Assembly: GCA_008711295.1 (NCBI GenBank)
Contig: VUYV01000016.1
Location: forward strand, 7,186,073-7,250,072
Length of the DNA: 64,000 nt
From: Anarhynchus alexandrinus
Taxonomy: Eukaryota; Chordata; Aves; Charadriiformes; Charadriidae
Reading direction: 5' to 3'
Shown: positions 14,269 through 26,964 of the stretch, piece after piece
Numbering within the stretch: the stretch's first letter is position 1
Layout: each line of letters starts with the position of its first letter
Made by a program: the position numbers and the translations under genes
Notes under the pieces: model-generated
Seen by the model: only the letters and a program-made list of their open reading frames with translations
Told to the model about the DNA's origin: nothing
Database searches by the model: none

Positions 14269-17200
14269 TATCATAGGATATATATTGTTCAATCTTTTTA
14301 CTTACAATCATATGTGTTTTCTTTAAAAACTGTATTTTTATCTATTGACATATGCACATTTGAATATGTTTACTGCAACATTTATGGGCTAATGTTGAGC
14401 TGCTTTTTCCTTTTAAAGTCATGTCTCGGTGCTCTTGTATTATTTTGTTAATACTGCTCAAACTGCAGAGAACTTGAGACGCTTTGGGTAAATTATTGTT
14501 CAGAATTAGCTCTTAAAAATTCAGTTAATACATTATGTATCTGTGGAACACTGCTATGGAATTGATGCTGTTTACTCGTTAATTACTGTAGACTGTAGCT
14601 CACAGTGTTGGCACTGTGGCTTGTTTGTTACATGTGATGATCACTTTATAAATGTCAATAAAATCAAGACAAAAACCTCTAGTACAACTGGAAGTAACAA
14701 CTCAGTATTTTCCTCATTAGTTTTGGCAGCAAAGTAGTCTTACGAAGCAGTATGCAATAAAACACCAGCCAACTGAGTCGCACACTGTGGCTATAATTAC
14801 ATATTTTTGCTTGCTAATCAGTAGAATTTTTCTGTGTACACTATTATACTTTAATGGTTCTGTTGCAACACCAAATTTACTACAATGTTCTCTTGAAGAA
14901 AATGGCACATAATGATTTTGTATTTACTACAAGAAGATATTAAACTAAATAATACATAATGATGCTGCACGGATGAACCAGCTTTTTAGTTCTTCTGTTC
15001 CTTATCTCTCTTTTAATAGTGTTTTAGGACAAACATAAAGTTATTTGGGAGGGAATTACCAGAATTACCGAACTGGTAAATATAGCTATCTGAGTGGGAT
15101 GTCTTGTTTCTTACTCGAAAACTATTAGATTGTAATTTTAAGCTGCGCTTAGTGCTTTAATTTCACTTCCCACAACTCACAGAGCATAAGGAGGGTTGCA
15201 GCCAGCTCAGATAAGTAATAAGTTCATTAATTACAGGCTTACCTTTCTTGTAGGTTAAAAAAGCTTGTGTGGGACTGGATTAAACAGGCCGTTGGGGTAT
15301 GGCCCTGGGGAGGGCTGGATGGTGAACAGCTCAGAGAAGTTCCCCCTGCAACCTTTGGGTTCTGAGTCTTCCATTAACTCGAAAGATCACTTGCTATTAT
15401 CAGGCTTTGTGTCCTTCTCCTTTTTAAAATTATTTTTATCCAAAATGATTATGCTGCAAAAAAAACCCCAAGTACTATGTGCAATGTGGAAGGCATTTTT
15501 TATCTAACACTCTTTCCATTATCTTGTTTTATCTTCTGACCTTAAATAAATAAATAAGTAAACGCTCAAGAGTTTTTATTCCTTTTCTTTTTGTTCATGG
15601 TTATGCAGTCACTTAAATTCCACTTGATCATCATGAATATATTTGACAATCTTAGGTCAGTATAATGCTCTTCTATTTACCTTGGAAACAGAACTTCACT
15701 GTCAGAGACAATCTGCCCAGGAGTTGAACAGGAAGGTAGGATCTGATGATGGCAGCTTACTCCATATACGGTTTATACCCTTTACTCCACATACAGTTAA
15801 TTATGTGTGAAGGTTGTGCTGATACCTCTAATATTTTTATAGTTTTGTCAGATTCTGCAGCGCAGTCTGACATATTAGTGAGAGTAAATAGTTTTTCGTC
15901 TCTATTTGATTTGCAGTATGAGTCTGTATCAGGAAATGATAGGGGAAATCGTACTTGGCGTATGTGATATTTTGTGCGGGCTGCTGGAAAACATTTGGCG
16001 TTTCAACATTGTTGAATGTTGATTGTGTCCTAGATCTTTTAAGTTATCTTTTGGCAAGCATTTGTGTTAGATGTGTTGTACGTATGATTTGTCATAGCCT
16101 CTCAACAAAAGAAAAGAATGTTTGAGACTTTTTATGGGTAATTAGTTCTCAGGCTTGTGTTAAAACACTCTCTGAAAGAACCGTGTTCATACATCATTTT
16201 CCAGTTAATCTAGTGTTTACTTTTTTCTTCCCTTGTATTTATTCCATTTGAATACATTGTTATGTGTTCAATTGGATTTACCTGTTGCAAGGCAATTTTT
16301 GTATAATTAATACTGTTAATTAATCTGGCTTGAAACAGCACTCCAAATTGAGAGGATGTTTCTGTGATTGCAGGCTGAGAAGTATCTCAACCAAGTTTTC
16401 TCTCTTCAGTGGTTCACGATAAAAGTAAATTAGCACAAGTGAAAATGGTCCAGGAAATAAGAAAACCAGCCGCTACTCAGTAATTAATTCCTACTATTCC
16501 TATAGCCTGTTAAGCCTTACTGCAAGCAAGAGAACATCTCCTTGTTGATACTTAGTCTTATTCCTTTGTATATTCCAGCTGCTGCCCTAATTCAGAGTTC
16601 CTACAAACCCTGTGCTTTTTTATGTCCCTTTTGAAGTATGCGCAGAACTGGACATACTTTGCTTCTGTAACTAACCTTTCTTCTGTGACTTTGTTCATCT
16701 TCTCTCTCTCATAGATAATGCATCACTTAAACCTGCATGACGATTCAGTGCTGTCGCATAGTCAAGCTGGACACGTATGGGTTAGAGGGGAAGGGAGGAG
16801 ATGACTCTTGAAAACAAACAAATTGCTTATAAAATGTGTTTAGGATGTAATATTTAAAGTCATAAGTCACAAAAGCTTTTTCTTGGCAGACCTGCCCATC
16901 TTTCTTTTGCAAGATTTTTCAGGGAAGTGGAGCTATTCACCTTGCATCATACATCTCCTTCATCTGGCTCAGGCTTAGTGTCTTCTCCCAGGTGTTCTCA
17001 AAAGCTTTAATGTATACTTTTATTCTAGCAGTGATGTATAGTGTTCTGGTGATTGGTGCACCCTATAGCTAAAGAGAAACATCACATTCTCCTGTCTGGT
17101 TTGGTTATATTTACTTAGAAGTCGTATTTCGCTACAGAAGCCTTCAGGCTTCAAATCCACAAAGACCTATGTGGGAATGCCTTTACTTCCATGTTCTCTG

Positions 17201-20200
17201 AGAAAAGAAGATCTTAGATCACATCCGCTTGCATTTCAGTGGTGAAAAAGTGGTTAACTTTCAACGTTTTTTAAAAATTTATTTTCAAGATACCTTTAAA
17301 ACTCTTAGAAATTACATGCTAACAGCCTGTTGGCCTGTGAGGATGCACCACAGTTCTAAGGCTCCCTTTTACACAGTCATTTTGCAATTATTACTTGGTA
17401 GCCTGCTCTGTCTAAATCCTTGACCTGTGCCTGACAACTGCTAGCTGATCATAGTGAATAAATATGTATAATCACTGTGTGATGACTGCTTAATAACTGT
17501 ACTCCAAATATGCAAATACCTATTCTGGCTTAATACAATTCATCTGTCATGACTGGCCCCTGCACTTAGTATTTTTGAAACGTTTTCAAGTAATGGAGCA
17601 CGCCATTGCAGTCTCCTGTCTTTTCATGCGGAGCCCTAAAGTGCTGAAACCTACAGAGGAGGAAAAGATGTATTACCAAAAAATGAAAGAAAAATAGTTA
17701 TTGAACAACTGAGAGGAAGTGCTTGTCTGTGTGTGTTGTAAATGGGGGAAAAAACCCAAGCAAACAACTTCCCTAAAACTTTGAAGTAGTTTTTCTATTT
17801 TCATTCTCTTTTTCTAGGTTAGCAGCATGCTTTTACTCAGAATAATCTGCAGTATTTATTTCCTTGCTAATGGTGCTGTCCACATTACACAGAGGACTAC
17901 ATAAAATTGGCAGATAGAAATCCAAATGCTTGTATGAGTCTGAGATGCTCTCACAGAATGCTCACCAAAAAAAACCAAGGAAAAAGCATGTCCAGAGTGA
18001 TACAGAAGTGACATTTTGCTCAGGCTTGTGAGTTGCCATTGGAAGAATATTCTGTGGAAGCACTGGTAATTTATTTCTACGATCTTGACCTCTTCTTTTA
18101 AGCCCATTCAGGCATGTTTTTTATCTTTTTAGATACGTTTCTTTGCTGCTTCTCGGAGTTTAACTTAATGTTTCCAAACAGTGCAGGAGGAAAAATGGGC
18201 TCCATAAGTTCTGTGTACTAGACAAAGATTGATATGAAGGTAGTAGCCTAATGTCATCAATAGCTTAATAGCCATCGTGGCAAAAGAGAGTTTCAGTGAG
18301 ATTTCAAAAACAATAATGTGGATATTTACTGTGAGTTTCTCCTGTGCTTGAGGGAGGAAGCACAACGGTGTTTGTTTAAAAAAAAAGAAAGAAGTGAGGG
18401 GCTGAAGGCGGCTGGCGTCTTGGTCCAGGTGAAGGTGGGAATTGACTTTTCTGTGTGGAATTAGAAATAAGTGTTAAGCAGAGCCTAATTTGCAAAGGGC
18501 TGTGAAAGTGGGGAAAAAAAAGTTCTGATGTCGTCTCCCTAAACATTTACATCATTTAAGTTCAAGGTGGTGCAAAACCTGAAATGGTAGGTTAAAGCTT
18601 AACTAATAGAATTTTATTTGTATCCCTAAACTGGGTAGTGCAGAGAGTGTAACTAACCCTCCCCATTTCCTGCCTTTTCAGAGGGACACAGCTATAAATT
18701 TTTTCACGTGGTCTTAATGTGTTCCACACACTTTTTATTTTTTTAGTAGGTGTAAGAAGAGGCTATGATGCATGAAGCTGAACTTCAGAGTTGTTTTCTT
18801 GATGAAGAAGGAGAGTCCTGTAATAATAGCACGCTAACATGAATGGAAATCCAGGACAAAGTAGGCATCCTAGCAATGAAATGTAGTTAAGCCTTCTTGT
18901 CCTTCCAATCTGTGCGGTATCCAGCTGGAAATGAGTTCCTGTGACTGCCCAGGCAGTTGAGGAAAGGATTCTGGAGTCACCAAACCCATTTCTATCAGGG
19001 TGATACCACATTAAAAAAACTTGCAGCTTCTTAATAGTCAGTTTGGGAAGCCGGCGGAACAAGTTGAGATAAACACGGGCCGAGTTTGGTTTAATAGCGT
19101 AGAATAGCCTGAAATTTCACCAGACTTCAGTTTATGGCTTCACTTTGCAATAAACAACAACATACATTTTTTCTGCTTGCTGCAGTGAGGTATTTAAGGC
19201 TTAGCTGTCTCATTTCCATCTGTAGGGGAGGGTGGTGTGTCAGGTGTCTCAACACTAACACAATTAAAAGGAAGTGAACGGTTCCTTCACACATGCCTTA
19301 ATGTCAGCATTTTGGACTGGGAAAAACTGGGAAAACACTATTGGAGCCTTTCCTAGTTCTTTTTTTCCTGCCAAAAGTGTGACATTCAGACAGGTTTATC
19401 AGACCCATGTTTCTCTGAGCCCTTATGCTGCTTGAGTGGGCTGACAAATGTGTGAATCCTATTGACATTATAACTCTACAAAATTGGAGTGGAGCACTCG
19501 GAGACTAAGAAAGTTGACGTCCTAAGTGTGATATAAAACAAACACTTTCTTTATTGCTTAGTCCTTTATGGAAGTAATTTACCAATCGTCATTGCTAACA
19601 TGACAGAGCAACTTTTACTTGGCTTTTCATAAATTTTTAATATGAGTTTCTGATATCCCAAGATATTTGACTAAAATAAAAAATCTGCCAAAATTTGTGA
19701 GTTTACTGTTGTTTTGTGTTTTTGTCAAAGTAAGAATGATTGGTTGTGTGCAATAAATGTAGAACACTTAAAGTTTAACAGGTCCATGGGTAATTGAGCT
19801 TTATTTTGAATCATGGTTGACTTCTTTATTTCCATATGTCTTTTTGCCAGTTTATAGCATGGACATCGATTATGTTGAATCTTTCAGCTGCTTTTGTTAT
19901 GCTGGAATGTGAACAACATCCAGATTAAGGGCAGCCTTCTCTTAACCACTTTGTTTTAAAATTTAATTCCAACACTTTTCACCATAGCAGGCAGTAACTG
20001 GTGGTTTCTAATGCTAACTTTGGAGGATTTCAGCTAAACAGTATTCTAAGATACAAGTTTCCCGTGTATGACGTTACAGTAAGTCTTACATGTGCCATTG
20101 TTATGAATAGGTTTGTTCCTTGCAGTTTGTACTGGAATAATGATTTTATTACATCTTACTACTTTTCATTAAACTCACTCTGCAACATGGATTAATGGTT

Positions 20201-20936
20201 GGAGCTGGGAGGACCCAGAATTTTAATTCTGGCTGCAATGGGGCCCCTCATGCAATCTCAAAATGTTGATTCTTAAATAAGGATAGGCACTATACGGAGA
20301 ATGTGGATTGACACATTAGGTAATCAGTAGCTTAAGCATCAAGACTTTAAACTCTCAGTTTTGTCTTGATTTAACTGAGGTGTAGGCACTAAGAGTTTCT
20401 GAAAATAAGAATATTTAAGGAACTATAAATTTAGATTGTGATGAAACGTGAACCTAATTCAGTGAAACATCCATCTCAAAATGAATAGTTCATCTGTGCT
20501 TTTTGTTTTTAAAAAGGAGAGTTTTAAGGCTAAATCAGATCGTGCTTTTAAACTCTCTGAGATCTTGGCCCAAAAGTACTGTATAAATGCTAAGCATTTA
20601 AAATTAATTATGTTGGAGGCCTATAAACCAGTGCATTGATTAAAAATCTTCAGTTCATTAAACTTCCCAATGGCAGAGGCCATCTCAGTAATATAAACTG
20701 CCGTTTCCAGTGGCGGCGGCCGACTGGCATCTGTGTTGTAGTCTTTTTAAGATCCCCACCTTTGTTCATTAGACCAGCAGCTGTTGTCTCTTGCTGGGCA
20801 GGATTTATTTCCCTTTGACATCGGTCTCAGAGGTGCAGTTGCAACTTTGGCAGCACTTGATTCCAATGAACTTCCTGGAGGTACTTTACCAATTTTGCAG
20901 AATGAGGTTGCTTTTGGTTGGGAGTTGTTTTTTGGA

Positions 20937-20967
20937 GGGGGTGGGGGTGGATCTGGGGGTGTTCGGG
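20937..20967 (+). other. G-quadruplex motif, plus strand
   Basis: Four G runs (5, 5, 5 and 3) are separated by loops of 1, 7 and 5 bases: 20937-20941, 20943-20947, 20955-20959 and 20965-20967. A T-rich stretch follows. On the sense strand of MACROD2 it would also be present in the pre-mRNA. Confidence 0.8.
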
Positions 20968-23900
20968 TTTGTTTTTTTTCTTTTTTTCTGGTTTCCACAC
21001 ACATCCTTGCAATAGGCATTTTTGAAAGGTCCACAAGGATTGAGGGAATGTATAGCAGAGGTGGGCAAACCAGTTTCCTCTTGTGTGTCCCTCGCAATAT
21101 ATCTGATAGAATGACAGTTTGCTGGTTTTATTCACTCATGACATTTGCCATGTGGAAGAACAGTACTACTTCATAGATAAATCAGGCACAGTTCACTTTC
21201 TTAAATAAGTAAATGTCCTGAATTTCCTCGTGAAAATGAGAAATGAAAATCTGGAAAAGCACCAGAGAATAGGAATTACTACGGAAAAAGAATAGCTAGA
21301 TTTTTGAAATATAACATGAGAAATCTGCATATGTTGTTTACCTTGTAATTTCAATTTATCCAGACTTGCACACAAGGTCACCAGAGAACTTTGGACCTCA
21401 TTCTTCTCAGGGGAATTTATATTTTTTTGCTGTGGTGTTTGATTACCTTACCCTTTTTTATTACCATTTGCACTGCAAGGCTAGTTTTGCTGAGGTTTTT
21501 TGTTGTTTTTTTTTCTTTTTTTAAGCAGCATCCCATGATACCCTTAATTCTGTGTTTCCTGTGCTTTTGCTTCATTTGCAATTTTAAGAGACCCTCTATA
21601 AGAAATAGATTTATTCTATATTGTACATCAGTAAATTAGCTAGTTTTTACTATATAACTTTAACCCTTTAATTCTGGAGAACAAATACAGTTGCTTTACA
21701 ATAAATCAAATAAGAAAGGATTTAACCTTTTAGCATCCTTTAGTGTGCAGTGAGAAAGGCGTCATCAAAGATTTCCGTATTTTTGTTTAACATATTGTTT
21801 TAGTACATTTAGTCATTTTGCCTAGGAGTTTTATTTTGATACTTGATTTTGTCCATGTATTTTAAGCAATTATTTTCAGGTGACTTCTTTGTGCAACCAA
21901 TACCATTGACTGCAGTAGCTATGAAAAGAGTTTTTCTTCATTAACGGCTTCTGCTGAATTGTTGGGAGAACAAAGTGCTGTCCCTAGTGGCTCCTAAAAC
22001 TTATGGATGCATTCAATGAGATTGCTAATATTATTTTTAATGACAAAATGTTGGAGTAGTACTTTTCATAGCTTTATGCAAGCATGAACAACTTGAACTA
22101 TAGAGCTAAATCTCAAGCTCCTTGAGCCATTCTTCAGCTCTAAAAATACAGTTCATGTGTGCAGGTCTTCAAAACTAAGAAACCTCTCTCATATGCTCAT
22201 CCAGCCAAGTCGTGGTGAAGCAGTAAATGTAGAAACCCCATTTGTATGGGGTCTCCGCACATGAGAGTGCAGTGAATAAGGGGATCACATTTCAAAAGAC
22301 AAGTTGACCTGCTTAAGTCTTTGCAGTCATCTGAAAGCAAAAGTGTTGTGTGCTTTTTCAAAGCATTTTATTTTACCTCAAGGTGGGTTGCGGGGAACAT
22401 TAGACAGCCTGGTAGCCTGCTTGTTGGGAGGGGAAGAGAAGAGGGGCCATGCTGTGGGTACTTGGCGGCCCCAGGCAGGACTCATTTAGCATTAAGGCTG
22501 TCAAAAATCCTTAGAAATATCTTGGTTTATATGCATGAAACTCATTTCGAGAAGCACAGTATCAATAAGTATGGTTAGCAGCCCTGTCTTTAGTATCTTC
22601 AAGTGTTACCAGTACATATAAATGCAAATTAATCATCATGCAGACCAGAGATGGGATTTCATGTCAGTTATGACTGATAGTTTTGTCTGTGGGATTTTCC
22701 CACATCTTTCCCATAGCTGTGAACTGGCATGCCACTTGTGTATATAAATGACCCAAAGTGTATATATATGTGATTTCCATAAACCTGGACAGGAAGGCAG
22801 CTTGTAGAAAAAAAGGCATACAGTGAAGCAGAGTGATAGCTTCGAAGTAAAATGACATTTTTCATTGGTTGTACAAAACAGTGATAATGCATAATTCCTT
22901 ATCACTGTCACATGACACAAGTCAGATTTGACCATCAGGGCCTGGGTTTTTCAGCCAGTTGCACAAAGAAATTCCAGGGAAGGAACAGTGGGATATGGTT
23001 TAACATTTTCCAAATCTGTTTTGAAAAATGCAGATGAGCATCTATATATCAAACTGATGATACAGATGAAGTATCTGAAACCAATATATCAGAGGTTCTT
23101 CACTTTCCTGTAAAAGTAATTTGGCAGCATGCCATTATTATCATGTAAATCTCTTCCTCCTTACTACACAATAACAATATATCTTTGGCCATCATTTTTC
23201 CCTCCTGAGGTTGTTGCCGTTATCCGTAATTTCCATAAAGTTTCCACGTTAACAATGGTTACTTCTCTGTACGCTCACATTACTAGTCAGCGCACACTCC
23301 CAGAAAACAAAATACCTCACGCAAATATTTTGTGCATGCCCGTTCCATGTTTTTTTGAATTAATACAGCTAAGACATGTTTTAGCAGAGGCTGAAGTATC
23401 ACATTTAGATTTGCTAATCTACTCTACCTTTGCCAATTTTTTTTCTTTATGTTATGCAGAGTGCTCATATTTTGCAAGATATTTCACTGCTTGAGTTTTT
23501 GCTTTGAGAATTATCAAACTTGTGTTATAAATTGTATATATTATTGGAAACAGAATATTTCTAGCATGATTTATTTAGTTGCATTAAGTGGAAAATGTGT
23601 ACATAGATCAGAGGTCATCACTGCTCAAGTATTTAATAACGTGTGATAGAAAAAAGAGGTTATTCAAAAAAATTGTAGGTGGTTTGGTGATTGGGTTTTT
23701 GTGATTGTTTTTTGTTTGGGGTTTTTTTTTTGGTGGTGGTTGTCAGCCCCCTCCTTTGTTCTTCAATGTCATCAGTCACTGAAGTATATCAAATGCTAAT
23801 GTCTATGTTCCCATCTACGCCTGTCTGGAGTATTCAATCAATTTTTGTTATGCCACCCCTATAAGGGAAGTATGCACGTCTACTTGTTTGGTTTTGGCAG

Positions 23901-24106
23901 ATGTCTTCCATTTTCCTTGTCATATGTCAAAACTGCTTATGATAGAATTGATTTTCCTCCATTAAGAATTTAATTTTTTTTCAATTATGTTTTCATCTTT
24001 CTGGAGGCTGCTTTGATTATAAAGACTGGACATGGACCTGTGTGGAACCAGCTCCAGGAAACTAGTGATAGACCATCTGTATCGTAGCTGTATGTGCATT
24101 AAGAGC

Positions 24107-24243
24107 ATGCTTCTTCCATCATGAGATGGTTTGTAGATGGGGAGCTGGGACTGCCTATGTGTTGGCCATCACAGCTGCTCTGGCACGTGGTATGTTAACA
24201 TAAAGGGTATGTTAATACATTGCAGATTTAGAAGTGGCAAATC
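24107..24243 (+). repeat. 137-bp direct duplication, copy 1 (left of CR1)
   Basis: Starts atgcttcttccatcatgag and ends aagtggcaaatc, running straight into the CR1 octamers. By eye it is identical, base for base, to 24398-24534 (offset 291 bp). It contains the 12-bp palindrome tatgttaacata. The second copy begins directly after a single N, so this is more likely an assembly overlap or two alleles than a biological duplication. Confidence 0.97.
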
Positions 24244-24396
24244 ATAGAATCATAGAATCATAGAATGGTTTAGGTTGGAAAGGACCTTGAAGATCATCGA
24301 GTTCCAACTCCCCTGCCATAGGCAGGGACACCTCCCACTAGACCAGGTTGCCCAAGGCCACGTCCAGCCTGGCCTTGAACACCTCCAGGGATGGGG
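24243..24396 (-). mobile_element. CR1 LINE, 5'-truncated 3' end
   Basis: The plus strand shows three catagaat octamers, then ggtttaggttggaaaggacc, a segment on attachment to tccaactcccctgcc, ggcagggacacctcccac, and tggccttgaacacctccagg. This is the reverse complement of the standard avian CR1 3' end, so the element lies on the minus strand with its octamer tail at the left. It is only about 154 bp and stops at an N (24397), so its true 5' truncation point is unknown. The close match to the family pattern suggests it is much younger than the other two CR1 pieces in the window. Confidence 0.96.
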
Positions 24397-24397
24397 N
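24397..24397. other. Ambiguous base or gap between CR1 and duplicated flank
   Basis: A single n sits exactly at the boundary between the truncated CR1 and the second 137-bp copy. Its placement suggests a contig join rather than a miscalled base. Confidence 0.9.
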
Positions 24398-24534
24398 ATG
24401 CTTCTTCCATCATGAGATGGTTTGTAGATGGGGAGCTGGGACTGCCTATGTGTTGGCCATCACAGCTGCTCTGGCACGTGGTATGTTAACATAAAGGGTA
24501 TGTTAATACATTGCAGATTTAGAAGTGGCAAATC
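24398..24534 (+). repeat. 137-bp direct duplication, copy 2 (right of the N)
   Basis: Identical to 24107-24243 and placed immediately after the N at 24397. Where copy 1 continues into the CR1 tail, copy 2 continues into unique sequence (tctgcctccacttccc). Copy 2 therefore looks like the same locus without the CR1 insertion. Confidence 0.97.
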
Positions 24535-26827
24535 TCTGCCTCCACTTCCCTGCCAGAGGCAGTGGTTTCTTTTTTCCGGTTCTGTTGTTTGGCTGTGCTC
24601 TGAGCTGGACGTGGGTTAAAGTTTGGGGAAGAGTTTCGGGAAAAAGAGGTTGTTTTATCCAGACGAGTTCATTGAGAGGGTAGCTGAACAAATCATTGTA
24701 CAGACACTGCTCAAGGGAGGGTGCCTACTTGTTAGGGACAAGAAGGATCTCAGGGGTGGAAATGATTAATCCACTGCCAAGGGAATAATTGCATGGACTT
24801 GAGCCCTTGTCCAGTACTCCTGAGGTGAAGGTGAAATAATTCTTCCTCTGTAAAGAATCGTGCAGAAAGTGCTAGTCCTAAGCATCAGTGCTGGTTTTAT
24901 GTTAATGTCTTAGGAAATATTAATGTTGGTAAAGATTGTGGTGGTGGTGCTTATAAAAATATACTTGAGGTTTCAACGCATACTGGTTTACTTATCCTGC
25001 TTGGTTTGGAAAAGCATTTAGTAATTAAGTTAAAATAATTAAATCGGATATTATGAGCACAGGATAGATTTCAAGCATTCTTTTTTCCCCTCGAGGTTGC
25101 AAAATATTATTCTTGCATTAGCATCTTGGAGTCTGTTGAGCAGAGATTTTGGGTAGGTTAAAACCAAAAGTTCAGCTAAGGTAGAGTAAGACTTGGTGTC
25201 TTGGCATAGACAGTGCACAGCGAGCTTATGACTGGTGGCTTGGCATCCACATTCTTTTCAATACGAAAATTTTGTCATGGAAAGCGCAACGTTACATGAT
25301 TCTGTAATTATCTGTCTAATATAAAGTATTTCAAAGGGACGTTTTAAAAATAAGTGGCGCCTTGTCCAGGATGAGTTTGGAGTATTACAAGGAACCGCTT
25401 TTCCAATTTTACTGTGTCATCTGAATATTAACTTTGGCATAGAACACCTCAAAAAAGGCAATCGAGTTTTTAACGCTTAGTAGAAGGCGGCTTCATTCAG
25501 ATAAAATGATGTCTGCCCCTCCACTTGGGGCTGTGTGACTTCAGGGAAATACTTAACAGCTTGCAAAACCAGCTATGCTCTTAATGCAGAAAGACCAGTT
25601 GTCGTTTCCATTCCAGATTCAAAGAACGTCTTGGGGTGAGGGAGTTACATGGTCTCCCTGCACGCCTGTGGGCAGTGAATGGTCGGTAGATGTGCTGAGT
25701 GCCCAAGCCTTGTATTGCCCAAATCTTACTATGCTAGCCTGCAGAAAGTTACACAGGTCATGCTGTGAACAGATTTCGCACATCTCTTGAAAACTCGTCT
25801 CCTCTTGGCTTTTCAAAACTTTTGTGGTTTAATTGCTTCAAACATGCTGTTGGGAACTGCTGTAACTTTGAACTGGTTAAATCTGAAATAAAGTATTGAA
25901 TGGTAGGCATACAGAATCTTCCTTTCTTGTGTTCATAAGTATTTGTTTAGCCTTTATACTTTAGTTTATTTTAGCTTTTTTGAATTGATATTGTAGTTTA
26001 TATGATGATTATTTCTTGTGGCCGAACTTCGTCATTGCTGCTGACTTAGGGTCTTACTGTAGTTAATATGTTCATGCACAGGATATTTCCCTTACTTTTT
26101 TTTGTTTCGTTTTTCTTAAACTTTTTGGCATAATTACAGTAAATGATTTCTTTGATTGCATGTTGCGAGGGCAGAAGTGCTGTGCCAGCACCCTTTTTTT
26201 ATTCTTTGCTGCTGCTACTATTCCTTTGCTGGCTCCCGAGGGTAGTAAGATCTATGCACTCTACTAATTTTCTTGCATACTTAGCTGCAATTGCAACCTT
26301 TAGTAATTATTATTTAATTGACTCCAAAGTATTGCATGAATAATGCAAAATTAAAAAATGTAAAAAAGAAAATAGGTCAAAAAAAGGTATTGTTAATATT
26401 TCAAATCCATAAGCATTGTTTCTTGGAATTTCTGTATAAGGCATTAATAGGACAGTGACATTAAATGGTCTGCATAATTGTAGAAGTATCAGAGGTGTGT
26501 AGTAAAAGAGAGTTTGGCATTTAGCTGGGGATCAAATTTGTTTTCATAATTTGTGGTGAGAATTTCTTAGAGCCTTGAGTAAGACCCTTTTTTAATATTG
26601 ACATTTTAATTCTGCCTTACTTTTTCTAGCTGTTTTCTTTTCAGTTAGCAGGAGTTGACTAAATATTATTTTTTTGATAAACACATTGACTAGTGCTGGC
26701 AGAAAAAAAATGTTTGTATATATTTGGATATCTACTTATAGATCAGTAGGTCTGTGCTGTGAATGTAAAAATGAGCAGTAAATGTTTGTGAAGGCAGCAT
26801 AAAGACTGGCTTTTAATAAATAAAAGT

Positions 26828-26847
26828 TTCTGGGTTTGCTTTTGTAG
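26828..26847 (+). other. 3' splice site of the MACROD2 exon
   Basis: A T-rich tract (ctgggtttgcttttgtag) ends in the AG dinucleotide directly before the macrodomain exon. The frame of the downstream protein match requires the exon to start immediately after this AG. The A-rich segment just upstream (around 26810-26825) offers possible branch-point adenines, but I cannot choose one. Confidence 0.9.
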
Positions 26848-26964
26848 TGGATGGCTGTATACACAGAGCTGCTGGGCCCTGCTTAGTTGCTGAATGTCGC
26901 AACCTGAGTGGCTGTGAGACTGGACAAGCAAAAATTACGTGTGGATATGACCTACCTGCAAAAT
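26848..26964 (+). CDS. MACROD2: MACROD2 internal coding exon (macrodomain catalytic loop)
   Basis: One internal exon of the MacroD-type macrodomain protein MACROD2, which removes mono-ADP-ribose from acidic residues of proteins and hydrolyses O-acetyl-ADP-ribose. Read in phase 1 (first two bases complete a Val codon), it encodes [11 protein letters not shown], then [11 protein letters not shown], then [10 protein letters not shown], and ends with one base of the next codon (Tyr in the family). It follows the conserved glycine run of the substrate loop. The Asp and His of VDGCIH correspond, from memory of the family, to human Asp102 and His106, which are important for activity; both are intact. 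Compared with human MACROD2 as I recall it, only a few conservative changes appear (Leu to Val, Asn to Ser, Asp to Glu, His to Gln). CGYDLPAK favours MACROD2 over MACROD1, which has a Gly-Gly-Tyr version. The acceptor tttgtag and donor gtaagt bound it exactly. The exons before and after it lie outside the window. Confidence 0.95.

Larger units (their letters stand above)
1..26847 (+). other. MACROD2: MACROD2 intron (3' part), upstream of the exon
   Basis: Non-coding by every sign I can see: AT-rich, with only short open frames that lack codon bias, splice boundaries or family similarity. Recognisable content by segment: tandem hairpins at 1.0 kb, L2-like relic at 2.6 kb, CR1 relic at 5.25 kb, MIR-like relic at 6.9 kb, T17 tract at 8.46 kb, CR1 relic at 12.3 kb, N gap at 14.27 kb, G-quadruplex motif at 20.9 kb, CR1 insertion with flanking duplication at 24.1-24.5 kb. 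Between these I see nothing in about 2.7-5.2, 7.0-12.2, 12.4-20.9 and 24.6-26.8 kb apart from simple AT-rich stretches. I looked for the preceding MACROD2 exon (the NAAN-containing segment ending in the Gly run) and did not find it. Intron status is inferred from the exon. Confidence 0.8.

Noticed and set aside
20001..20045. Ser-Asn-Ala-Asn-Phe-Gly-Gly stretch resembling the macrodomain NAAN/Gly segment
   Set aside because: It lacks the paired Ala-Ala, the Gly run and flanking family residues, and has no donor. It is a chance similarity, not the missing upstream MACROD2 exon.
20747..21176. Overlapping frames of 102-130 residues on both strands
   Set aside because: The apparent Gly-rich and Pro-rich proteins are just the G-run tract read in different frames.
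25500..25570. MIR/LF-SINE-like words (gctgtgtgacttcaggg, aaatacttaac)
   Set aside because: Only a short resemblance to the 'gtgtgaccttgggcaagtca' motif, with no supporting flanks.
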